From assembly GCA_018398765.1 (NCBI GenBank), contig JAHBMJ010002511.1, forward strand, positions 1 through 18,270: DNA of 18,270 nt, written 5' to 3'. Positions 10,341 to 18,270 of the stretch are shown one piece after another. Every line of letters begins with the position of its first letter. The first letter of the stretch is position 1. This DNA is from Chromera velia (Eukaryota; Sar; Chromeraceae). The notes below the pieces were generated by a model. That model was not told the DNA's origin, searched no databases, and saw only the letters and a list, made by a program, of their open reading frames with translations. Made by a program: the position numbers and the translations under genes.

Positions 10341-10695
10341 ATTAGCGAGTGCAGTGAACAATGAATTGAACATTGAATGTCTCGGCAGGTGTCTAAAAAC
10401 ATGCAATCACACAACTGAGCATACACTTGACATTCCGACATGGTTGGCACCAAGTTTGCTGGCAAACCAAGATCGGGCAAGATGGTTCTCACATCACTCA
10501 TGCAACGGCCATGGAGCAGCGATTCAAGCATCATTCAACGTGGAGCATTCAACATGTGTCTGCCGTCGCAACACGAACCCTTGCCACATTTTGTACACGT
10601 GCAGGCATGAATCAGATCCGCCCGCGTTACCAACCGCTCTTCATACAATCTGTCATCCGAGCGCACATACATGAGTCTTTCATTTACTCATGTGC

Positions 10696-11409
10696 TCAAC
10701 GTTTGGCCATGATGTCAGCAGCCCAGTCAAGACCGTCAAAGAGACCGTCCCCCCTCACTGCGACTGTGGACTGAACGTGCCAGTTGCGACGCTTGCCAAG
10801 CTCTGACAGCCTCAGCTTGTTTGCCACTTCGGTGCAGGACATGGCGTTGGGAATATCCTGCTTGTTGGCGTACACAAGGAGCTGGGCGTCCTGCAGCTCC
10901 TCCGCCTGGAAGACTGCGTGGAGTTCCTCGGCTGCCTCCTCGATTCGGTCTCTGTCAGCCGAGTCCACCACGAAGATCACCAGGTCGGTGCCCTGGAAAT
11001 AGTATCTCCACAAAGCACGAATCTTCGCCTGTCCACCGATATCCCACACAGTCAGGTTCAGGTTCCGGTAGGTCAACTCCTCGACATTGAAGCCTGCACG
11101 TAAGAGGCACAGGAGAAAGGGCAAAGGAAATAGAATTATCAGTAAGGGCGAGCTAAGGGACAAAGCGATGTCATGTACTTAGGACAAGGACTCCCTCTGC
11201 ATGCATAGACGGATAGAGACGGCCTCGATGTCTGTATCTATCTGCCTGCCTGCTCACTGACCGATGGTCGGAACGGTATGAACCACCTCGCCAATCTTCA
11301 TGTTGTAGAGGATGGTGGTCTTTCCAGCAGCGTCAAGACCGATCATCAATGTACGGCATGGACGGCCGGAAGACACCATGCGAGCGAATTTAGAAAGAAA
11401 GAAACCCAT
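10696..11409 (-). CDS. ARF-family small GTPase, two exons, 181 aa
   Basis: ARF proteins are GTP/GDP switches that recruit coats and effectors to membranes in vesicle traffic. Exon 1 is 11409-11262, the intron 11261-11094 (GTCAGT to GTGCAG, phase 1), and exon 2 is 11093-10696 including TGA. The protein is exactly 181 aa and every landmark falls at the ARF1 position: Gly2 for N-myristoylation (MGFFLSKF, a short amphipathic helix), P-loop GLDAAGKT 24-31, Thr48 in PTIGFNVE, WDIGGQ 66-71 with catalytic Gln71, and NKQD 126-129. Oddities: switch II reads [10 protein letters not shown] where ARF1 has GGQDKIRPLW, so Asp72 and Pro76 are both Ala; the G5 loop reads TVAVRG in place of ATCATQG. The ATG has A at -3 and G at +4. 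The family is certain. Whether it is an ARF or a close ARL paralogue is open. Confidence 0.95.
11094..11261 (-). other. ARF-gene intron with a TGCATGCA site
   Basis: The 168-nt phase-1 intron splits the Gly codon of PTIG|FNVE. The donor is CG|GTCAGT and the acceptor GTGCAG. It contains an exact TGCATGCA at 11198-11205. Confidence 0.9.
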
Positions 11410-12353
11410 GCTGTCAGATCAAGGAAGTGGATACGCACGGGCGAACAAGAGTCGACGAATTCGCCACCAGAAGAGGACGAGTTTCAGGTGCAGTAAGTTT
11501 CTTTTGGTTGTTTTTGAGCGAAAATAAGTTGTGTGAGAGAGGGGAGTTTCTCTTTCTTTTCTTGGATGGTGTTTCCATCTTTGCCGTAAAAAAAAAAACA
11601 AAGAGCATGCATGCGCATGCGGCGAACCGATTCTTGTGCGAGGCCACAGATTTCCAACGGATTTCCAACGTCAGACATGCACACGTACGCTTCCAGATCC
11701 GAATTATTTTTAGCCACATGGCCCCGCACAAAGAAATTCTGACGCACGCATTTAATTACATGCGTGCACAATTGGTCCTCGAAAGCGAAAAACATTCGAT
11801 GATGGCCTTGGGCCCAAGACCCCGGCGTGCCCACGCAACTAGAGAAACTGAACCAGAGGAATGCCGGGGCTGCATGGCTTCGCGCACATTGAAATGAGGG
11901 CATCGCCGGTGCATCGTTTCTGCACATTGCTACACAGCAGCACCAAAACTGCGACTCTGATAGAGAATGATGGAGAGAACGTTACTTCTGATCCTCAGCA
12001 GCAGCTGTGTGAAGGCGCCGGATAGCACTGCAGACAAACACAGGGTGGATTGAAGTCGTTTTCATCGGTCCAAACATTCCCTTGTTTGTGGTCATTTGGC
12101 GCAGCTATAGCTGTCTCGGTCTTTTTCGGACTTCCCAATCGTCCTTCGTTTACGGGCTTTAGAAATTTTATCTCTGCCCTCTCGTTTTCGGAAAAACTTC
12201 TTCTCTCTCTTTTCCCTCAGGGGAAAGAAGGAGAAGGGTCGGTTGACAGAGGAACGTGGGAAGAACACTAATTTTGGAGTCTCATCCCGATTTCGCTGGC
12301 CCCTGTTTCTCTCTTCAAGCAGCGACAAGGAAAGACAGTACGCACACCTACAG
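11410..12353. promoter_or_regulatory. Head-to-head intergenic region between ARF and EXO5 genes
   Basis: These 944 nt separate two divergent ATGs and should hold both promoters and 5' UTRs. At 11605-11620 there is a GCATGC-rich element (GCATGCATGCGCATGC) about 200 nt upstream of the ARF start. A pyrimidine-rich stretch ending TTTCCCTCAG at 12220 looks like a splice acceptor, so the EXO5 mRNA may have a spliced 5' leader or an extra upstream exon. The role is inferred from orientation. Confidence 0.5.
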
Positions 12354-15300
12354 ATGGAGACGAGCGTCCCCCAGCCCCACCAAGGGCAGGAACAGCAGCT
12401 GCGGATCTTTCAGGTCGAGCTGAAGAGGGAAGAGAAGCCGGCAGAAGGAGTAGAGGAGAAACAGAACACTGAAGGAAAGGAGGAGGCGACCGAGACCGGC
12501 GCCAACGCACATGAGTCTTCTGGCTCTGCTGATTCTGGGGGCTTGCTATCGAGCACAGGTGGGCCTTCAGCTGCCCCGACTGTCGTCCCTGAGGAGGGTT
12601 CTGAGGGAGGGAAGGAAGGGGGCTGCGGGAAGGGAGAGGGAAGCGGAACTGGAGAGACGAAAGGGCTGGTTGACATCGAAGAGCTAGCCGAGCAATTCGA
12701 GCAGACCAAACTGACGCCACTCCAACAGTTCAAAAAGGGAAGGGGAATCAGTGTGACAGGTAGGTTTGTGGGTGGTTGGGTGGGTAGGGGTACGGGTAGG
12801 GTGGTCTTGCTGTGACCTCTCTCAATGTTACCTTTGGATAATGCTCATGCGACCGTTCCAGCACGGTCTCCTCTGTGCTTTCTGGCCCTTTTTGCTCCGA
12901 ATTCCTTCACTGCGACCCCATTCCCCGCGCCTTTCATGGCGTTGCTTTTCCCCTCCTGCGGTGATCAAGCAACATCTTGGGCTCCTTTTGTCCCCTCTCC
13001 GTATGTCCACCCCTCTACGTGCACATGCAGAGTTTTCGGCACAGTTGTGGTGCGAGACTCAGCTACAGCTTCAGTACGTCACGGGAAGGAAGCGACAGAC
13101 CGCAGCAATGGCGGCAGGTCAGTGGAAACAAAAACAAGATCCTTCCTTCCTGCCTTTGCAGCAGCTGTTTGGTCTGGTGTGAATGTTTGCTTTGCCCCCT
13201 TCTTAAGTTTCTTCCTGGCAATCTTCAGTTCTTCCGTTTCCCCCCTCTCTCTGAGAGGCAGAGACTGAGAGAAAAACAGCGAGCCGGACAGACAGACCTA
13301 CAAGCAGGCAGGCAGGTACACAGCCAGACAGACAGACGGATATACCTCCGGTCGAGGACCCGCACCTCCCCACCTCCCGTCTCTCTGGATTTTCCCTTGC
13401 CCTTGCAAGGGCTTTCGTTGCGTCTCTTCTTTCCCTTTTTCTTCTGTGCCTGTTCTCTTTCTCTTTTGCTTCCACCCATTTCCGCATTGCATTTGCCTTT
13501 GCTTGCCTCACCCTTCCTTCCGCACGCTTTCTTGCTCCCCCCTCTGTGACGAAAAAAAAAAACAAAACATTTGCAGGAATCAAAAGACACGCGGAAATTG
13601 AGAGTGATGACCACACGACTGAGGAAGTAGAGGTGAGTGACGTGCCAGTGCTGAGTTAGGGATCGAATGAAAAATGGCAGTTTCTTTCGCTTCCTGTGTC
13701 TTCTGAAAGGATGCGTATTTTCTTTCGATAGGCCCCTTCACGTGTGCGACATGTGGTCAAGCAGTAGGGGGAAGTGCGATCAGAGGATCGAAGCGACAGA
13801 AAAGAAAGGCAAGGGAGGGGCAGAGAAGAGAAGAGAAGAGAATAGACATACTTGCAAACACACACAGAGTATCAGAGAGAGGAGGGAGCTGGGGGGGGCG
13901 CGGGAAGAGAGGTAGACAGACACGACCAAACAGGCTGCGCGCCCAACCATCCATCCATCCTTTTTTCTTCATCTTTGTTTGCTTATCGCTCCTTCCAGCT
14001 AGATTCGTGTGAGAGGAGTGCCTCCTCCCTGCCCGCACGCACCACGACAGGGAAATAACAAAGAAGAGCACACAAACAAAATGGACAACAAATCTATGCA
14101 TCTATCCATGCATGCAGGTGGAGACTCGGGAGGATCTGTACGCGTTCAAGGCTCTGAACTCAGTTCTTCAGCTGGACATGCTCAGGCAGAGACACGAGGA
14201 ACTGTTGAAGGGGAACGGCGGGGGCAACGGTGAGTTAGTGAGTGAGGAATCATCAAGCTTGTCAGTCAGTCGGTGGGCTGGATCCCCCCCTTTGCCCCTC
14301 CCCCCCCAACAGTGGGGCGAGCACTGGAACGGTGAGAAGAAAAGAGAAGCGAAGAGTCTGTCTTACTCACTCATTCATCCCTCTCCTCCCTCTCTCCTGT
14401 CTGTCTGACTCCCCCCCCCCCGCCTGTGCAGGTCCGGGGACACCGAGCTCGTCGAGTTCCGAACTTCCTGGGGCAAGAGTGAGGGAGGTGTGGGTGTGTG
14501 GTCTTGTGAACGGACTGTACGTGAGTGGAATCATCGACGAGGTCGGTCAGTACGTGAATCGGTCGGACTGTCCGTTGGCCTGGACGTCCATATGCAAGTC
14601 GTGTGCCTTTCTTGTGTTGCCATTGCTGTCTCTCTCTTCGCATCCCTTTTCTGCGTGTGGAGGTGTCGCACTCGTTTGAGCTTCCCGGCTTTTTTGTTTT
14701 TTCTGTCCTCTCTGGATGTCTTTCGTGTGGTCAGGTCGGTGCTCGGTACGATGTTTTCCTTCCTCTGTCGTCTCCAGGGAGAGCGAATGATTGTGTCTTC
14801 ACCGGTCTTACACTTTCTCTTCCTCGTGTCCTCTTCCATGGTTTCGTCGCGATCTTAGCGTGTCTAAAGCATGAGCTGTCCCTCTCTTCCTTCTTCATCC
14901 CTGTCTGCAGCTCCGAATTGTCCCTTGTGAGGGAGGCGACTTTCGGGTGGGTTTGTGTGTGGGGGGGGAGGCCCCCAGCGATCAATGGGACGTTTGCCTG
15001 GCTCTTCTCCCGGAGAGGCTGCTGAGTGCATGTAATTCCCCATCCGAGTTCTCCTCGACAACCTGCCTGCGTGATTTTCTTTCTTTCTTTCTTTCTGCTC
15101 TTCCCACTCCCGATGTTGCCTCTTTTCTCTCCCTGCATGTCGAAGTGGAAGCAAGGAAGGAAGAAGGGAGAAGACAGGAAGCCAACACATCCGGAGCGCC
15201 ATCTATTTCGGAAGGCGTTTGTGTGGGCTCTCAGTGAGGGACCCCACCTGCATTTGCTTCTTTCTGTGCACACACTGTCTGTGTCCCCTTTTTTGCCTGG

Positions 15301-16656
15301 TCACGATGCAGCTCCTGATTTCAGATACGAAAACGAGACAGCAGCCCTCCTTGCCCTCTATGGCACAGAGGAGAACTTCGGCAATACAACTACAAGTGTC
15401 AGTCAGTCGAAATGGATGGATAAGGGGGGAGGGAATGCAGTGGATTTTCAAATAAGAGGAACACAGTGTGGGCGGGGAGGGGGGAGCAGAGGTGTTGAAA
15501 GAGAACGGACGGACCGCATGTTGCGTTCCTTTTCATTCTGTCAGTCTGTTTAGTTTAAGCGTAGAGAGATCTTTGTTTCTCCCTTTCAGTTAGTGCGTCT
15601 TAGGTCTCACCGAGTGCGACTCAAAGGGAAAAGAAGAAAGGAGCGAAGGAGAGTGGTTTGCGATAGCCCTTGCTCCCCTTCAGACAACGCACAGACATCA
15701 ACAAACTGCCCCCCCCCCATCCGCGAGAAAGTCCCCGTTTTTTTCTCTTCGAAAGTCCTGCGTTTGCTCTTTCCCCTCTTCGTCTGTATTTGTTTGTCGG
15801 TCAGCTGTGTTTCCATCAGCGACTCTTCATTTCCTTCGGTCCGATTTCCTGTCCGCTTCCATTTGTTCTAAAACATCATTGTGGTGTCTGTCTTAACTCT
15901 CCATGGAGTTGACTTGCGTTTTTTGACTTACCTTTGTGTTTCGCCCTTGCCCCCCCTCTCTGTGCATGCATACATGCCCCCCCTGCAGATACCATCGAAT
16001 GGTTTCAGAGGTCGGTTGCCTGTTCGAATGTGTGCGTGTGCGTGTACGGGCACATGTGTGGGTGTATGGCCGCTTTTGCCTTCTACCGAGTTCTTCTTTG
16101 AACAGAAACACATGGACGCCCTAGCAAGATCCGATAAGATTCGTTCGTTGCCTGCTCGTTGGGAAGATCGGAAGGAGACGGCGTGAGTCAATCAACAGTC
16201 ACGCCATGGAGTCTTTCCATTCGCATTGTGGTCAGACAGAAGCCCCAAAAAGAAAACCGCCAATCGCTCACGGACGCATGGTTGCCTGACCGACCCTATT
16301 TTTGGATGGGAATTTGCGGTTGCATGTTTTCTTTGTCTTCGTTCATTGCCTCTGCGTGTCGGTCTGGCATGCTTGCGGGTCTTCCTGATTTCTGAGGGTC
16401 CTCACTTCCGTGGCATCCGCCTGCTCTCTCTCTCTATCTCGTCTGCAGCTCCGCGAGAATGGAAGCGGAAGTCAATTTGCTGAGAGCCTCCCTTTTTCTG
16501 CCCTCAACGTGGACCCCGACAAACGGCTCGTCCACCCCGAGCTCCTGGCAGCAGGGATGCACACCATCCGAGACGCTTTCCGGGCCTTTTCGGGTCGGCC
16601 TCTCGATCATGAGCGCCTCTCTGTGTCTCTCAACGTGTATGAGTAGTCGGTGTGCG

Positions 16657-16700
<44 letters not shown>

Positions 16701-18270
16701 TGTGTGCGTGTGTGTGTGTGTGAGAGAGAGAGACAGAGGCAGGGGAGGGGAAGAACATTGTTTTGGGTGATTTGCCTTCCGGGGATCCCGTGTACGGCGC
16801 ACTCACATCATTGATTGTGCCCGCCTCTATTGCTTTGCTTTGCTTTGCCTGTGTGCAGAATCTTTTGTTCCCCTGCCGCCTCTCCTGGCAAGTGAGTGAG
16901 TGGGAGTGGGGATTTCTCTCTTGCAATCAACCGTTTCGTTGTGGAAGTGGTATTGGTCGATGCACTTTCATCGCCTTTTGTTTCGTTTTGGTGCATGGCC
17001 GTCGTTCTTTTCTGTTTTTCTTCCTTCGCGTTGTTTTGCTGTTCTCAAAAGAGAGAAGAAACACTGACCACATTTATTGAAGATGTCAGGCAGAGTTCCT
17101 CATTGACAGAAGAGCCCCGTGTTGTTGTTGACAAAAAGAGCATTACAATTCTTTGCCTTGTCGCTTCTTTTTCCCCCAATACTCTGTTTTTCTTTTTTCA
17201 CTCTCTTGTCGACGTTGTTTTGATCGTCTATGTTCGCGCATGACGGAGAGAAGCCGAGTTGTGCTGTTCTGCTATTCACGCATCCGGTCTCCATTTGAAT
17301 TTGTCCTCCTCCCCCTGTCTGCAGAACTTGAGGTCGTGTACGAGTGCAAGGGAGAGCTCCTCTCTCGTGACCTGATTCCACAAAGCACAGTGGGAACGGA
17401 ATACGCTTTGCGGGACCTGACTGCATGGTGGAAGGGGGAGAGGGAGACTGACGGTCAGCTTCCTGTGGATTGATGAACAGGACAGATCAGATTTCTGTTT
17501 CTGATTGTGTCTGGTCTCGGTCTCAGGTTTCCTTCTTTCTTTCATGCCTCTCCGGTTGGTTGAAGAAAATCATTTTCATTGATTTTTTTTTCTTTTTCGA
17601 GAAAGGGACTCTCTCCGAAAACTCTTTGTGGGAGTTTCTTTGTCTGAAACGACGCGGGCTGGCCAACAGGTTTGCGTGAATGAGTGGATGGATGACCACA
17701 CACATATTCTTTCTCCGATGTATGCACTGAACGGGAACTCTTGCAGCTGTGACGGCGTCGGAGAGTTGGAAGTGCAAGTTTTGCGACTTTCTCTCCGAGT
17801 GCTCAAGGACCCCAATGTCTCCAGAGGAGAGGGCGGCGGCCCTTGCTGTGCAGGAGGAGAGGAGACGGAAGGAGGAGGAGGAACGTGAAGCGGCAGAGAG
17901 GGAAAAGGAAAAGGAGAAAGCGAAACAAGAGGAAGATGAAGATTACCTGGTGGAGATTAAACCTGAAATATCCGCACAGCCTCTAGGTGTTTTTTCCGAC
18001 TGCGTGCGAGTCATGCCCCCGCCCCTTTCTTCTTCTTCTCCTTCTTCTTCTTCTTCTTCTCACGTCTCTCCCGCGTGTCAAGCGGGAGGGGATCTCATGT
18101 CCGGCATTTCAACGGCACCCCCCGGCTCTTCCAGATCGGCAGATGGCCCTTCCCCCTTTTCCTCCTGTGCATCTTCGTACACTTGTTCAGGTTCTGACGG
18201 TGCCTCTCCAGGCGCCCCGCCTCTTCCTTTGGCTGAAAAGCCTGCCCCCCCCCCCCCCCCCCCCCCCCCC
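12354..18270 (+). CDS. EXO5: Exonuclease V (EXO5/Dem1 family), 13 exons, 3' end cut by the window edge
   Basis: EXO5 enzymes are single-strand DNA exonucleases with a RecB-type PD-(D/E)XK core clamped by a 4Fe-4S cluster, acting in nuclear or mitochondrial DNA repair. Exons: 12354-12759, 13031-13117, 13577-13632, 14118-14229, 14432-14541, 14911-14946, 15312-15395, 15590-15603, 15989-16010, 16449-16593, 16859-16891, 17325-17453, 17747-18270 (open). All phases join, giving 586 codons. Landmarks: SVT just before the exon 1/2 junction; LWCE with Cys143; GIKRHAEIE near His169; GLYVSGIIDE with Asp256; LLISDTKTR with Asp274 and Lys276; FSALNVDPDKRL; LPPLLAKLEVVYE; AWWKGERE 402-409; WKCKFCDFLSEC with Cys421, Cys424 and Cys430. 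The three C-terminal cysteines plus Cys143 are the expected cluster ligands. Unusual parts are an acidic Gly/Ser-rich N-terminus of about 120 residues and a C-terminal extension after 430: a charged helix, then Ser/Pro-rich low complexity. The start is the first ATG of a frame still open upstream, and CTACAG just before it could be an acceptor, so the true N-terminus may differ. Confidence 0.9.
13286..13338. repeat. GACA/GGCA repeat patch in EXO5 intron 2
   Basis: Short runs of GACAGACA, GGCAGGCA and GACAGACA are separated by unique bases. This is an imperfect tetranucleotide patch of the same class as the CAGA array at 8388-8443. Confidence 0.75.
15590..15603 (+). other. EXO5: 14-nt microexon of the EXO5 gene
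   Basis: TTTCAG precedes and GTCTCA follows these 14 nt, which encode LVRL plus two bases of an Arg codon. It is phase 0 at entry and phase 2 at exit. Without it, exon 7 (phase 0 exit) cannot join exon 9 in the YHRMVSE frame. It supplies part of the segment after the DTKTR motif where EXO5 proteins read QLMLY-like. It is the only acceptor in my models not ending in TGCAG. Confidence 0.6.
15989..16010 (+). other. EXO5: 22-nt microexon of the EXO5 gene
   Basis: CTGCAG precedes and GTCGGT follows. It encodes the last base of an Arg codon and YHRMVSE, leaving phase 0 into LRENGSGSQF of the next exon. The joined product LRYHRMVSELRENG fits the helical segment expected between the active site and FSALNVDP. 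Confidence 0.65.
16655..16734. repeat. Compound (TC)n(TG)n(GA)n microsatellite in EXO5 intron 10
   Basis: (TC)n at about 16657-16683 is followed by (TG)n at about 16683-16722 with one C interruption and a short (GA)n. It begins about 60 nt after the exon 10 donor. Confidence 0.95.
18025..18060 (+). repeat. (TTC)n trinucleotide repeat coding for serine
   Basis: An in-frame TCT run inside the last EXO5 exon encodes four Ser, one Pro and six more Ser. It keeps frame, as expected if this part of the extension is translated. Confidence 0.85.
18245..18270. repeat. Poly-C run at the right edge
   Basis: Twenty-six consecutive C's end the window. In the EXO5 frame they would encode polyproline. A homopolymer of this length at the very end is a likely sequencing or assembly stop, so its true length is unknown. 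Confidence 0.9.

Larger units (their letters stand above)
7722..10695. other. Convergent intergenic region without recognisable genes
   Basis: Nearly 3 kb lie between the 3' ends of the 234-aa gene and the ARF gene. 7722-8050 is unique sequence with an AATAAA at 8007-8012, too far from the stop to call a poly(A) signal confidently. 8051-8213 is a purine tract and 8388-8443 a CAGA array. 8450-9420 is unique, about half GC, with two exact TGCATGCA copies (8715-8722 and 8987-8994). 9420-10340 is an AT-rich island. 10341-10695 is ordinary sequence with no supported gene. Frames here are short and lack splice-consistent extensions. No tRNA or rRNA was recognised. Confidence 0.7.

Noticed and set aside
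12243-12353. Longer EXO5 N-terminus beginning at 12243
   Set aside because: That position is TTG, not ATG. The first real ATG in frame is at 12354. The frame is open upstream, so an extra exon stays possible, but a TTG start is not supported in a eukaryote.
16594-16646. Extension of EXO5 exon 10 to the TAG at 16644
   Set aside because: Ending at TCG|G with the GTCGGC donor joins in phase to SFVPLPPLLA and then LEVVYE, restoring the family pattern. The extension would truncate the enzyme before the Fe-S cysteines.

Overview
The window is nuclear DNA of a eukaryote, not a prokaryote. Its genes are split by GT-AG introns of about 170-900 nt. Overall composition looks close to 50% GC (estimated by eye), and simple-sequence repeats are abundant. 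Intron richness, very short exons, many di- and tetranucleotide repeats, and repeated copies of TGCATGCA (a motif bound by ApiAP2 factors in apicomplexans) suggest a myzozoan alveolate. A chromerid alga of the Chromera velia type is my best guess, but this is inference and no marker gene here proves it. The sequence starts in a (CA)n repeat and ends in 26 C's, so both edges lie in low-complexity DNA and the window may be a whole contig.

Layout from left to right. (1) 314-4488, minus: a large charged, coiled-coil-rich protein of unknown function. It is probably one gene of two visible exons (about 1,320 aa), possibly continuing past the left edge. (2) 4489-5274: a head-to-head intergenic region, probably a shared promoter. 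(3) 5275-7721, plus: a four-exon gene for a 234-aa protein of unknown function. (4) 7722-10695: a convergent intergenic region with purine and CAGA repeats and a sharply bounded AT-rich island at about 9420-10340. (5) 10696-11409, minus: a complete two-exon gene for an ARF-family small GTPase of 181 aa with canonical ARF numbering and a divergent switch II. (6) 11410-12353: a second head-to-head intergenic region. (7) 12354-18270, plus: a 13-exon gene for an EXO5/Dem1-type iron-sulfur exonuclease, with both the catalytic and the cluster-binding residues in place. It has a long C-terminal extension that is still open at the right edge.

The four genes do not look like one pathway: one is vesicle trafficking, one is DNA repair, and two are unassigned. 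Gene order is two divergent pairs joined tail to tail. The most informative result is the phase-consistent reconstruction of EXO5, including a 14-nt and a 22-nt exon. A second result is that 16 of the 17 introns I could place end in TGCAG.
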